A stretch of DNA of 64,000 bases from Plectrocnemia conspersa (lineage: Eukaryota > Arthropoda > Insecta > Trichoptera > Polycentropodidae). The stretch spans positions 620,001 through 684,000 of the forward strand of contig VTFK01000085.1 of NCBI GenBank assembly GCA_009617715.1, written 5' to 3'. The notes under the pieces are model-generated. The model searched no databases and was not told the DNA's origin. It was given only the letters and a program-made list of their open reading frames with translations. Position 1 is the first letter of the stretch; each line of letters opens with the position of its first letter. A program made the translations under genes and the position numbers. Below, in pieces: positions 12,640-24,999 of the stretch.

Positions 12640-13240
12640 GGCATATTCGTGAAAATGTAAAGATTGAGAAGCCGCGGTACGTACTACGCTGCGTTACATA
12701 ATAAGGAAAACGCCCGGGCGATAATTGCTTCCTCGTTATGGCATACATATACACACGCACGCCCACTTGGAATACGTGGCGCGTACGTCAGGTATTCGAA
12801 TACGTCCAATTCGGTCGAGGACAGGAAGACCATGCTTCTATTTTTGCCCGCCCTAAATGGTCATGTCCGGCGGCAGGGCCGAAATTCCACGAATTTGGCC
12901 ACGGTCGCCCATGGGCGCCCGCAAGTTGAGATTCTTAGTTTTCAAACCCTTGCAGAAGTTTCGCTTTGTGAATTAAACGCTAAAAAACGCTATTCCCTCG
13001 TTCTGTTGGCCGAACATCTGCTGCGATTCATTCATTGCCTCTTCATTCATCATACGTCTTTTTGTGAATGGGAACGGATTGGGCTTTCGGGCCTTGGCGC
13101 GACAGGTAAAGGGGAACGGTTCGCGTTTTTTGCGATCATCGCTAAAATGCTGTTGAAAATTTCAAACATGTATTCATCACTGCTGATTTTTTATTGAATA
13201 CAGATCTTCGTGCAAATTGTGTGCTTTAGAAGTCGTCTTG
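12640..13240 (+). other. Island with the longest open frame in the window
   Basis: A 177-codon + frame (12664-13197) starts MRSRGTYYAALHNKEN. It shows no recognised domain, signal peptide or repeat, and its composition drifts from Arg-rich to hydrophobic. A second frame (12738-12929) overlaps it. The GC-rich core (12750-12930) looks like the other islands in this intron. Judged more likely non-coding; a lineage-specific gene cannot be excluded. Confidence 0.25.
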
Positions 13241-13528
13241 TCGCCCTAGTACTATCCAGACTATTCAGTATGGATAGTTGATCTTTATAAAATAATTAAT
13301 ACTTATACAATGAATTAATTAATAAGTAGTCCAACACAAACAATCTGAAATTGTATAATTTTTACAAAACATGAACAAAAAAATTCGTAATGCTTGAAAA
13401 GTTAAATTTGCTATTGGGGTAGTGATTCAGTAGTATAAATACTGCTGTGTAACGTGGACTGACCCGTAATCAAAAACCTTAAAATATTTCCTCTCACTGA
13501 TTTTAAATTAAAAACAGCGTTACCTTAA

Positions 13529-14047
13529 TCCTTTGAGAAATATCGCCGTATATGTACGGCGATTGATCTTTTACTGTTTTGTATTTACGTATATTTACAT
13601 ATAATATAATTGTTATATATTTTACATGCATATATAATTGAAGAAATAATAAATAAAAAACATTAAAATTATATAATATTTTTTAAATTTTAATTATTGT
13701 AAATGATTTATATACAAAAGATTATGATTAAATTAAAAAGGATGAAATAAATTAACATAACAAAAAATATTTTATTTAATTTTATAAAAAATATTAGAAG
13801 CCTCTGTATCGATATAAAAAAATCATATATAATAAATATGTAAAATAAAGTAACAAAATTTAATATTGGAAAAAAGTAGTAAAATAAATCAAAGTAATAA
13901 AACTAATAGAATCACTGATTTTTTAAATTATTATTTAATATAAATGCCATAGTAAATAATAATAAATAAATAACAACAGAAATAATTATAGAAATAGACG
14001 CAAAATTAACTCACAAATGTTTATAAATTAACTCACTACTCAAAGGG
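13529..14047. mobile_element. piggyBac-like non-autonomous element, 519 bp
   Basis: TTAA stands on both sides (13525-13528 and 14048-14051). The ends are TCCTTTGAG at the left and, on the reverse strand, CCCTTTGAG at the right. TTAA targets with CCYTTTG termini are characteristic of piggyBac. Nine bases inside the left end region there is a perfect hairpin, ATCGCCGTA-TATG-TACGGCGAT (13542-13563). The interior is extremely AT-rich and has no transposase. A second copy of the interior and right end lies at 24083-24476. Confidence 0.75.
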
Positions 14048-14051
14048 TTAA

Positions 14052-16930
14052 AAAATGTTGACTATTTAAAGATATCGTTAATAGAGACTCCAATCTAAAT
14101 ATTCTAATACCGAATGTATTCGAACTATTCGTTATTCGCATATTTGTCAAGTATTCGTTCATAGTGGGAATATTTTGAAATTTTTAATTTCTGAAAACAT
14201 CAAGTAAAAGCACTTTGTAATTGTAGAAATTCCAGAAAGTACTCACACTACCAAGTTAATATTCTGCTGCTGTGGACTTTATCAATAGCTGATATTGATT
14301 TTTTTCATTTCTTCTAAATCAATACGAATAGTGTTTCTCTGAAATAATTTAATATAGTAATATTTTTTTAAGCATAACGATTTATATGTAGTCTTTTTTT
14401 AAGACATTATTTGTATATGAACCTCTATTCTCGACTCTTCCTAAATTTACGAATATTTTACTGTTTATAATTGATATTTGAATAGTTAAAATATCGAATA
14501 TTTGGAAACTTATCGTTTTGAACAACTAAGCCGTGCAGTGAAAATATTGCTGATTTTTCTCGAGCGCGTGAACCGATTCATAAATCAATAATCTACTTTG
14601 TTTTTAACACAAATATAGAATTTTTCAACACTACTTAGTTATTGTATCATAAATAATTTCTGTAGTTTTACCCATACAATTTTTCATTGAAACTCATTTT
14701 TTTCTAAAATGTATTCTTAAGATTGGCCTTTTCCCCTTTACCTAAGACGAGTTAAGTGTCTCTGTTTTTATTTTAAGTTATATATACTCATATATTATAG
14801 TTTTTATTCACGATATTATCGTCATTGTGTCTGGCAACGAATACATATATTTTTGAGTATTTACTCTCGTCCATCTTCATTTCTCGGCCAAATAGTAGTG
14901 TCATTCGCTCTGTTACTATGAAGTATACGACCTGAAAACTTGCTCGCTTTCATATTATCATGAAGGTCAAGTCCAAATCTACTCTTTTCGCATGTTAGAT
15001 ATGGTCCATTGTATGCATTGAAATGAGTATCGGTGTTCCATTTGACTTTCTACACAGGGGAGTATATATACTGGATGCAATAAATGGAACATATGGTAAA
15101 AGTGTTTTATTAATTTCATTAATAAGACTTCTCTCATGTTCGAGCACACGTTGTATAGTCTAGAATTATTCAAATCGAGAGAAATTTATGAAATTGATAC
15201 CGTTCACTCTATTAAATACACCTGCTCAAACATACAGTATCAATAAATTTAATTTAGGGTAATGAGAAGTCGCATTAGTTACTCGACTTCATATTTTTGC
15301 CTTCGTTTCTGTAGTTATAAAACCCTAATCTAATTGATACTCATTATTCTTTGGCGAAAGAAATACGCGCATTGGACGCTAACGCGTGGGCGGACATTAC
15401 ATTACCTTTGGCCATGTTTGCTCTAAACTGACAACCATCGAACAAAATTCTTATCAGAAGCAGCCGATTTCTTCCTCTCTTCCCCTCATCGCCTATTATG
15501 GGTGGGTTGTAAAAGAACAGCCCGTCATTCAAGACTTTAAGGTGATTCTTGTGAACGCGCAGATGTTGGACCGGAGGGCGGCCCGCCCGCCTACGCACCC
15601 ACCGGCCTACTCCCATTCAGCATTCTTCAATATTTTCCATGAATAATAAGCGTCCGATAATCGCTTTCATAACGTGTCAACGGACGACCAAAAATCTACG
15701 GTTATTGTTCTGACTGTTCATACATAATCCACTAATACCCGGGGTGACGTGTCTTTTTATAATATATTTGTAAGCACATTGCCGAAGAATTCGTTCATTG
15801 TATCATGCGTTAAAAATGCCTTATTGTATTAAATTGTATTAATACTTTGAAGGTTAAAATTTTAGTCATGTTTATATATACATATATATTACTAAAATAC
15901 TTTTATTACGTCTGAAAGTTAAAGACATCATTATGTTTAGATCTATTTTTAAAGTTCATTCTGTAGGCGGGTCAGGTATTATTGTCAATAACGAATAAAC
16001 GATATTTTGTTTACATTTACGTATCTTTTTAATGTAATTATTAGTTTCTTTTAACAATCAATACTATTTACCAGTTAATAGTTAAAATCAATAAATTAAA
16101 AATTGCTCTAAATATTGTATAATAATGTACTGTTTTATTTCTTAATATACAACAATATGATTCTCACATGTCATTATCTATTAGGTAACTATTTTTGAAT
16201 AGTTATTACATAGATTAATATATTTTTATCAGGACGCTGAAAACAAAGGTTTTCCGCTTATTTTATTAAAAAAATCGTATTAATTAACTTAACATACACA
16301 AAACATGTCAATAAACATTATTTTATGTTTTAAAAAAAAAAATTGACAATCATCTTCATATTTGTTTATTGTTAACAATTATATTATGTTTGTTAAGGAT
16401 TAAGTTAATATTTCTATGCAGTAGTTAAATCTGTTCGTCTTCGTTTTTTCTATATGTTTTTAAGAGCAATTATAATCAGATTTAAACTAGATCAATTACT
16501 TTGACGCGAATTTAAAAATTGCATCGATTAAGCACAAGTAGGAATCACGTCGTTAGAATGTTTCGGCAACCAGTTTAAAGGACTTAAAACTTCTATAATT
16601 TCTGTAATTCTCATCCAGTTATTTTCGTTAAATGTCACAAAAAAATTGTCTAAATTTATTGAATTTTTTTATATACTTAATTTCAAAGATATATATTGCT
16701 TCAGCATACATAGTCAAAAATAATAGATTTTTAATATGGGTACATGAGCATCATGTTTAGTGGATAATATTTTAAATATTGCTTTGAATTTTTTCGCTAA
16801 TAATGAAAGTTGCAGAAAGGTACAAAAGTAATCATTAAAAACCCATATCCTTCGTTATAGACATCTGTAAATTGACAACATTTTGATCAAAGGATGATTG
16901 CTAAAGTTGAGTTGTCATTTTTATCCTTTT
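14052..16930. other. Intron interior, little recognised
   Basis: Apart from the island at 15340, AT-rich DNA with no element ends or coding motifs that I can identify. Confidence 0.5.
15340..15740. other. Unexplained GC-elevated island
   Basis: Open frames of about 90 codons lie on both strands over the same bases (15344-15616 - and 15386-15646 +), which points to low stop density in GC-rich DNA and not to a gene. GGGCGGCCCGCCCGCC at 15577 is a GC-rich motif. No repeat match. Confidence 0.3.
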
Positions 16931-17302
16931 CTAATGGATTTCAGAAATGGCGAAATGAATTTTATGAGCGATGCAAAATTGGTGTTGTGGTGTGACAAGT
17001 TTTCCAACGCGTACCATGACGCTTGCCCCACATGTTTCAATATGAAATACTCTCAATGAAATACGGTGCTTTTCCATGCGTTTCTTCGCAAGCATTGAAC
17101 ATATCAAATGTGATTGTTGTTGACAAAAATCAATCTGGAAATTTTCGGGATTATGTTTACTAATCTCAGGATTCATAGATATCGTAAATCGTACGAGATC
17201 CCAGTGCGATTTACGATATTTGCGAAATAATACGAGATCCGATCTAATAAAATTCTCACTAGTTTCCACCTGTGTCTTACTGGCTGCGTAGTCACACCCC
17301 AT
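16931..17302 (-). pseudogene. hAT transposase fragment
   Basis: A reverse-strand open frame of 123 codons. Its last third, ISLRVFHIETCGASVMVRVG then HQFCIAHKIHFAISEI, resembles the hAT block around TDGASVMVK.G and CLAHGIHLAV. The expected catalytic Asp of TDGA is replaced by Cys. The first part is not recognised with certainty. The frame ends in a stop right after the block, whereas a full hAT protein would continue for about 300 residues. It lies 18 bases from the MITE at 17320. Confidence 0.55.
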
Positions 17303-17319
17303 AGGGTTACCAAACCTTA

Positions 17320-17747
17320 TGCCTGCACTACACTCTCTGGAAGTTGTCCGAACCGAAGCTACAACTGAGACCTATGACTTCGAGTAAACGACAATAATGC
17401 ACCTACGCGCATACTGAAATTGAAGCGAGTTACTCGTTCTATCTCAGTTTGCGAAACACCATATCATTATCTCTCTCACTCTCGTCACTTAACACGCGAG
17501 AGAGCGAAAGGGGAAGTATCTCACCGCTCGCGCTCGAAAGAGCAGCTCCGACTTCGGTCCTTTTGCCGACAATGTTTGGAAGTGCTCGAAGCTGGCCAAG
17601 TCGACTGAATTACATCTCGTTCTTGGTAACCTCGGACAACTTCCGAGAGATTTTAGAGCGAGCAGAACCGAACGCGACCGAAGTAACCCACAATATTCTC
17701 CGTCCTTGGCTAACCTTGGCCAACTTCCAGAGAGTGTAGATCAGGCA
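17320..17747. mobile_element. Harbinger-like MITE copy (TTA duplication), 428 bp
   Basis: Same ends as the copy at 12257 (TGCCTGCACTACACTCTC ... GAGTGTAGATCAGGCA) with TTA at 17317-17319 and 17748-17750. Its interior differs: a block at 17468-17540 (CTCTC repeats, CACTTAACACGCGAGAGAGC, AAGTATCTCACCG) is shared with 967-1037 of this window but not with the 258-bp copy. The open frame at 17449-17739 is therefore part of a repeat and not a gene. Confidence 0.8.
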
Positions 17748-17999
17748 TTAAAGTTATCTGTGCTTTCCTGTTTTAGAAAGAATGAGAGAGAGATTTTTGT
17801 TTACTTATGGTGAATCAAGGTTTAGTTATTACCGTCACATTCATTACAACTGTGCATAACATATACTTTTAATATATTATTACATCTATTATTGGGTATC
17901 GAGGTTTTATGTTATTTATGGAATTTATTTAGACTGAAAGTTAGGCGCTACAATATTTCATTCACCAGCATTATTGTATAAGGTATATTTAATGTGTAG

Positions 18000-18105
18000 T
18001 GAAATCATTTTTGAAAAAAATTTCACATATATTTCTACTAGAGAAAATATAATTTAACTGATATGTGCTAGTGAAATTATATGCTGCTCTAAGGTGTCTA
18101 TGAAA
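18000..18105 (+). repeat. Arm fragment of the foldback element
   Basis: TTTCTACTAGAGAAAATATAATTTAACTGA and GCTAGTGAAATTATATGCTG correspond to 44630-44685. Fragment only. Confidence 0.65.
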
Positions 18106-18689
18106 CTCAATTTTTCAGTTGCTGTTCAAATCCAAACTATACATAAATTAATTAACCAAATCTATCCTGCACATATGCATATTTACGAACTTAGCATTGA
18201 CAAACTATGCTTAGTTCGATGGGTTTTATTATGGCTTTTAATTTAGTGGTGATGATAACCAGACATCCTGGATATTATTATTACACAATTTTCGATAATT
18301 GACGAATTTTTTGTTGAAAAATAATATAAATAGCTGAGATCTTTTTTTATATCTTCCGGAAAATAACAAATCCTCTCCGGGAAGATGGTAATATTTATTA
18401 GTCATCGTTAATTATAACCTTACAACACGAATGCTTACCTATTGATCGTATATATTTCACGTTTAATAATCCATAACTTAAGTACCCATATACATAATTA
18501 TAACCCAAGTTCAGAGGGATTATATCAATATTTATAAGCAATACGCCATACATTCTCATTTACCTCACTACTGTTCATATACATATATACATGAATCCCA
18601 CATTTTTTCTGTTGAATAGACACGTTACTCATATTCTCTTATATTTTATATTTATAAATACATGTATAAAAAAAATAATTTACAAAGCG

Positions 18690-19160
18690 TATTATTTGGA
18701 AAGGTCTCGATTCGCCCACGGACCGGCTGTCGGAGAGGCGAACCCTTTTTTGGTTTCATATCCAAAAAAATCGAATATGGAAGTGCATTGTGTGTACGCA
18801 TTGGATCCAAATAGTTATGATCCGTCACGTTGATCATGATATATTGAACTTCTTACGCGTCTCGTGTAAATACGAAGCGTCACCCACGTTACTTAGGTGG
18901 TGATAAATATAATACATAAGAGCATTATGCGTGTGTTTTTTTCTTCGTAAATGCGTTGAACTTGATTTTTATGGGATATGCCAAGAACGACATGACACGA
19001 ATAACTTTCCCATAGTCGGAGGTGTCACTTAATTCCTTCCCCTCGGTGAAACGTTCGATGACAGATAGGGGTGTTATGACTTCCGCCGGGAGAAGACGCG
19101 CTGAAAATCCCGACTGGTGATCTATCGCCGCTTAGCGGTGTTTGTCAAATGCTATTTGGG
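18690..19160. other. Unexplained GC-elevated island
   Basis: Contains CGATTCGCCCACGGACCGG (18707) and TATCGCCGCTTAGCGGTG (19122). Nothing coding was recognised. It lies between the foldback fragment and the SINE copy B. Confidence 0.25.
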
Positions 19161-19444
19161 GTTAGTCAAGATTTTTTGCATGCATGTGAAAACTATGCCT
19201 GCTACGTTTACACTAATCAAAATAAACTATCTTAAATGTGACAGTATATATTGAACTTAATAATAACATAACATATGACTTTGCAATAACATATTAGGTG
19301 CCAGGATATGTTTTAGTTGGTTTGAAAGCAATATAGTAATAATTCGTTTCGAAGCTAGTTGGAATGGTAGCTTAAAGACTGTTTCGCTCATTTATAATTA
19401 ATTTATATTTCATACGCAGCTAAATTTCAATAGAGATGTGAAAA

Positions 19445-19670
19445 GATGGAATAGCGTAGTCCGTAACGCCTCAGACTAAAAATTCTGAAGTTGTGGTTTC
19501 GAGCCCCGGCAGCGACACTCGCATTTCTATTTATAATAAAATATGCCTTCTTATTAATAGAAACTCGCCCCAGCTGCAGTGACATCTATTGTTTTATTTA
19601 GTTAGTTACATTTATCCCGTTGTAGCGCATTGGGCTTACGCCGAAGATTTTATAAAAATAAATAATAAAT
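19445..19670 (+). repeat. tRNA-derived SINE, copy B
   Basis: Head AGCGTAGTCCGTAACGCC (box A) and GGTTTCGAGCCCCGGC (box B), body CTCGCCCCAGCTGCAGTGAC, and a tail ending AAATAAATAATAAAT. Collinear with copy A at 6101 with scattered differences. Such SINEs are transcribed by RNA polymerase III and moved by a partner LINE; the RTE-like element in this window is a possible but unproven partner. Confidence 0.8.
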
Positions 19671-20050
19671 GTGTTTCGTCAATCTGCTATAGTACGTATT
19701 ATCCATTCATTTTTATTTAAAAAAAATGTTTTGCCTCTGCGTTTTAAGTGGTTTTAGTACTATCCTATTAGAGCATTTACACTACAGTACTCACCAATGT
19801 TGCACGGGCGTCAGTACTATCACTCAGCCCACAATAATAGTCGACAACTGCGTCGTTCTATTTGCGTAGCGATCGCCTTGAAGATAATCCGAAAGCATCA
19901 CACTATGTTCTCCTAAACGCTAAGAGATCATTAATCTTACAATTGATCTTCGCGAGATTCTTGGCAAGCGCCGCTGTGTGCCCGAATTCTTCCTACTCCT
20001 TCCGCTATGCCGCAACAACGCCCCGTAACGTCACAATCGTCAGACAATAA

Positions 20051-20330
20051 TGTCCGGATGTGAAGTCACTCACTCCCTCACTCACTGGCGATGATGATGA
20101 TGATGATGATGGCGGTCACAAATGCTATATTTGATAGATCTTGTTTGAAATGTCACCAGCCCACATGATGTGACATTCCGGGCATACTTATAAAGAGAGT
20201 TAACTGGGCCGCGGTGCATTGGATGAACTGTGTTCGCGACAATAATAAAATCTAAATCACGAGAATCGAGTTTCTCACTTTAGTAAATCCTTAAAAATAT
20301 TCGAAATTTACACGCATTATTTTATGTCAT
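20051..20330 (+). repeat. Possible solo LTR-like segment
   Basis: A segment begins TGTCCGG, contains TTATAAAG at 20189-20196 and AATAAA at 20244-20249 about 50 bases later, and reaches TTTACA near 20314. This order (TG, TATA, poly(A) signal, CA) is that of an LTR. No flanking duplication, primer site or coding region was found, so this is only a suggestion. A GAT x7 microsatellite lies inside at 20090-20111. Confidence 0.25.
20090..20111 (+). repeat. GAT x7 microsatellite
   Basis: Uninterrupted GAT units, in no recognised reading frame. Confidence 0.9.
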
Positions 20331-22380
20331 GTTATATTTTTTTATTTATATGAACACTCTAAGACAAAAATATATTCTCTGTCATTTTTCCTGAAAATTA
20401 GTTCAATATAACATTCAACTACATTCGGCTAGAATATGTAGCACTAAAATTGTAAAATATGTTATCTATACTTTTCTATGGGAAATTAATGGGTTATTTG
20501 TATTCGACTGTATGTGCGTGTGGACTTTTATGACCGTTGCGTTGGAGTTTAAACTGGTTGCACCCTGTCATCTGAATAGGTTTGAAACACCCTTTAAATA
20601 TTTTGAACAAGTGTGAGATATGGCAACTTCGCGAGCCGTTTTTTTGATCTCAAAGTGCTGTCATTTGTTATATGATATTGACACTTGCAGAAAATCTCGA
20701 ATGACTATTGTGCTGCTTTTAGATAATTACGTATATTGTCACGTAAGGTCTGCACTGCTTGGTATAAAAATATGATAATTAGATTTGTCAATTTCAATGA
20801 ATGCTTTGCACTTACATGTGGTCACTGTGGAGCCTATATTTTTATTAAAATATAATTTATATTTAACATAACTTAAACGAACTTATCAGAATATTCGAAT
20901 ATCTTATCGTTTACTATTCCATATTCGAATAGTATTTGTAAAATTTCTAATAATATTTGGAAACTACCCAAGATCAATTAAAACGTTATTCATGCCCATT
21001 GATTTTTAAATCTTTGATCTAATTCTCTATCTCCAAAATGATACTTTTGTTAAATAAATATACATTTGACTTTCGAGGGACTTTTAAAAGTAGTTTTCAG
21101 GATTCGAGGCTGAATTTTTTTCGAGAAATCCCATAACAGAAGACTATAGGTCTGACTGCATTATGACTATAGATTTGCATTATGTTATATACTAACCTTT
21201 CCGAGTAAAATTTATGCATTGATGTGTGACAAAACCAGCAAACTGGCGAGGACCCACAACAAAAAATATAAACGTCCAAACATGAAAAATGAATGGAAGA
21301 TTAAATCTTAAAAGCGGCAGGTAAAACGAATCGGTCAATGGCGGATAAGGCATCATCGTGCATGTTGTTCGACAACAGCACACCTGAGTTTCTCAACCGA
21401 AGCTGCTAATCCGATTCGGATATGATTATGGTGTCTGTAGTCGAATTCGTTTGTCGGCACTGCGTCAATAGAGATGGACATAGAGTCGGCACATATTATA
21501 TGTATGTATGTACACATGGTACATACATATGCAATCACGGCTACCGGTTTGCAGTTAGCGCCTCATTCATGGTAAGATGATGTGTGTGATAATTTGTATG
21601 CGTTTTTTTATGTTGAACCATTGAATGTTGATGTTAAGAGTGGGACATAAAAAATAAAGCTAATTGTATAGTGTAATATTTTATTAAGAAATTGTATTAT
21701 AGACAGCAATCTGTGAGAGAAAAAATCAGTTCTCGTCGCGCATATGTATGTATATATAGTGCAGGGATGGCCAAGCTTTTGAGGATAGGATCTACTAATG
21801 CAAATCAAATTATTTTTAAAGAAATATTTAAATACTATATATCCGGACGGCATATGAAATTTGCGACAGTGTGGTCGCTTACTCGAAGTCGTAGATCTCG
21901 GCCGACTACAGTTGTAACTTCGGTTCGGACAACTTCCAGAGAGTGTATTGCAGGCATAAAGCTTTTTAAACAATTTTAATTATATAAAAAAAAAACAGAA
22001 CTGCTACAATAAAAATATATAATATAATAACAATAACAAGTCTTGAACTTATAAACCATATATTAATTGAGTTTTTCGAGTAAAGGCGATCAGTTAAAGT
22101 CTATAAACCCCCCACCAGGCACGTTTAGAGATATTTAAGTGTTTAAAAATATTAAGGTTCACCATCCTTCAAATTCAGGTTATTGAGTAGTGGGAATATG
22201 GGAGATCGTGCGTTGCGTGTTCATTTTTTTGTCATTTAAATCTGGTATAATACTCGCAATTAAAAATATTTCTTTTAGCTTTGAGATTTATTCTGAAATT
22301 AAAAATTAGAACTTTGTTTAACCTACCCTTATCTCATATGTAGACAGATGCTTATAAATAAAAAATATATAATTGAAGTC
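20331..22380. other. Intron interior, little recognised
   Basis: AT-rich with the MITE fragment at 21841 and an isolated hAT-type end at 21762. Short reverse frames at 21097-21538 are not recognised. Confidence 0.5.
21841..21956. mobile_element. Right-end fragment of the Harbinger-like MITE
   Basis: Matches the right 116 bases of the 12257 copy (ATCCGGACGGCATATG ... CTTCCAGAGAGTGTATTG) and ends CAGGCA followed by TAA. The left part is missing. Just left, at 21762, lies CAGGGATGGCCAAGCTTTTG, which looks like an unrelated hAT-type end; its partner was not found. Confidence 0.75.
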
Positions 22381-22479
22381 TGGCCACACTGTTATCGCAT
22401 CGGGTGCTCCGCACTACTATACACCAGGCTATTTTTAAATGCTCCAGTCATATTGATACCTTCAGTTTATATCGCTTTT

Positions 22480-22950
22480 TACCAGCGACGCCTACGTTAT
22501 GTCACCTCGAACCTCCCCCCCCCCTCCCTCACCCGCTCGCCGGGCCGGTCGGCTCGCGGTGTGTGAACGGGAAACGTCAATCATCTTTTTAAACGAAACC
22601 CGACTAGTTGGCCGCTACCGGTCGACAACCGATTTATTTCAACACTTCTCCTTCTTGTCCATTCGGCCACGAAAATCCACGAGAGTGGAGAAAAAACCGA
22701 GAAGGAGAAGCGCGCGTCCCATTCACATCCCGCGGGACGGGCCGCAGCGCCAGGAATAGCCCAAACCGAAAATACTCCCAAGACGCTATCGAAACGCCTC
22801 ATAAACTGTAGACTAGAACGCATCGCATTCAGCTATCGGCCATTCAGGAGAACTGGATGAATGGGGAATAGCAATCTATTTAGTCAATGGCTCTCTACGG
22901 AGTGCCGGCTCCTAATCGGGAAGTAGGAGATTCTGTAATTAGTTTGAATG
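22480..22950. other. Strong GC-rich island in the eIF5B intron
   Basis: The most GC-rich part left of the eIF5B exons: a C run at 22516-22526, CGCCGGGCCGGTCGGCTCGC (22539) and CATCCCGCGGGACGGGCC (22725), with several short frames on both strands that do not resemble known proteins. It looks like a CpG-rich promoter, but no donor stands out on either strand. It could serve a nested gene or act as an alternative promoter. Confidence 0.35.
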
Positions 22951-24082
22951 GCGCGAGTGTGTTCAGAGAGTCAAGAGTCCTTTGCATATGATATACATAT
23001 ATTAAAAAAAACTTGCGGGATTGATTACGGTATAAAAGTATTTTTTTAATTGGGTAAAGATAAACGTGAATGAAAGTATTCTTAAGTTTTTTTTTACTTT
23101 AACAGTTGTGCTGAAAATTGGAAATAAAATCAAAATTCAGTAGAATGTTCAGCTTATGTCCATTACGTTTAATTTGGGCATAAATTCTACAGCCGATTTC
23201 GTGGATTATTCAAATATAGACGTTAAGGGAAAACGGTAGATATTTAATTATTCTCCATAGTGTATATAATATACAAATGTATTTTTAGTGAATTAATAAT
23301 GTGTGTATCAAAGAATATTTTTGCATACAAATCTCGTATTTCGATTTTTATTTTCTCCCACTCTCTTTCTCCTTTCTAAAATGTTATTTTGAAAAATGAG
23401 ATTAGCGAGGTCTATAACATAATTTGCATCATTGTAAAACAGTGGTCCCTAATATAATTTTAATGTCACAAAATATGTTTTCATATTTTTCATATACCGT
23501 AACGTAACTCGTGAGTTTAAATATCTTCTTGTGACAATACTGGATGATCCGTTAGCCTTTCTGTAACCATGTGTCACATCTTTTATAATGCTAGTTTAAG
23601 GCAGTTCTGACGAATCGCAGATGAAGATGTTTGCGGGTCAATTGCATCGCTTCTTGGATGTGTTCACGCCTTATTTTATACTCCGGCGATTTGTAACCTA
23701 AGGGTAGAAAAACAATATTATTATGCTCAGTGTATAACATATTGTTTATCGCGCATCTTTTCCACACTTCGAGTAGCTTTTAGTGATTAACGCCTCAAGA
23801 CGGATATTCTACTAGGTAGTCTGTAAAACATTTCTAATTACTAATGTAATTATTTAGTCCTGGGAACTTTTTTCCATCATTTTCCTTACTTTAGAAGCGT
23901 GTTGGCTTGTTTTTTCGTTTATTCGAAGTGGTCTTCAGAATGACCGACATCGAAACCCTTACATTTTTATTCACAATAAATAAAAATGTTTAGTACTTAA
24001 AAATATGTTTTTATTTGCAAGTCTGTGAATCACTGTCATGTACAATAGCGCTATAAATTTATTTTAAATAATATACCCATAT

Positions 24083-24476
24083 TTCACTGTTTTGAGGTAC
24101 CTCAGATAGTTGTATTTTTACACATATAACTGAAGTAATAATAAAAACATTTTATTTATAAATTTTATAAATTAAAGAGTACGTAATGAACATAACAAAA
24201 AATGTGTTATATTAATTTCATAAAAAAATATTGAGAGCCTCTAATTGATATAAAAAAATCCACAAAAGCCGAAAAATATATGTAAAACGAAATTTAATAT
24301 TAGAGAAATGTTCAAATAAATTATTAATTCTTACTAATATAAAAGTAGTAAAATCAATCAAAGCAATTAAACGTTGAGAAACACTGCTTTTTTCTATAAT
24401 TTACTATAAATGCATTATAAATAATAATAAATAAGTAACAACAAAAATATGTAAAATTAACTCACTACTCAAAGGG
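24083..24476. mobile_element. Second copy of the piggyBac-like AT-rich element
   Basis: The right end CTCACTACTCAAAGGG followed by TTAA (24477-24480) is the same as that of 13529-14047. The interior shares words such as AACATAACAAAAAAT, GAGCCTCTAATTGATAT and AATAATAATAAATAA. The left end is lost or diverged; it contains GAGGTACCTC, a short palindrome. Non-coding. Confidence 0.72.
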
Positions 24477-24999
24477 TTAAGATTGATTTACATTGTTTTT
24501 CGCTACTCGTACGATAATAATATTATTAAATATATACCACATAATTTTGTGAAACGCTGGTTTATGGCAACATTAATGTTATACATTGCTTTTTATACCG
24601 CGGATGTTTACTTTACCAAAGCCTTTTAACATTTTTCTGTTGATTTTTTATATTAAAAAATAACAATTCTATTCAGAGACTAATAATAATAATATTTTCC
24701 AACAGGTAAAATGTTTTTGAGCCTTAAAGCTGTCATATATTATTTGTTTACACACGCCGACTTGTATCACTTTTTCCAGCTAAATTATGTTAAATTTTAT
24801 TTAAGCTATTGTGTAGTAAAAAACTTAATTTGATTTAACTCTGTTTGGAGATTGATGTATCGTTTATAATTACGTACGTTCAGAGACAGACAAAACAGGA
24901 CGAACAATTTTAAATTCTGACGTTTTTATTTTTAAACCTACTCTCGTCTACATCCTTCGTGTCTCGAGTATCCGCTCCAGACATTTTTTTATATGATAA

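Noticed and set aside
12664..13197. 177-codon open frame as a gene
   Set aside because: No domain, overlapping alternative frame, composition drifts, GC-rich island explains the lack of stops. Kept only as an island.
15344..15646. Overlapping frames of 86-90 codons on both strands
   Set aside because: Mutual overlap on opposite strands and lack of any domain suggest chance.
17449..17739. 96-codon frame as a gene
   Set aside because: It lies wholly inside a MITE with clear ends.
22499..22823. Frames in the GC island as a small gene
   Set aside because: Frames in several phases on both strands, with compositional bias only.
23444..23460. hAT-like end CAGTGGTCCCTAA
   Set aside because: No partner end or 8-bp duplication was found nearby.
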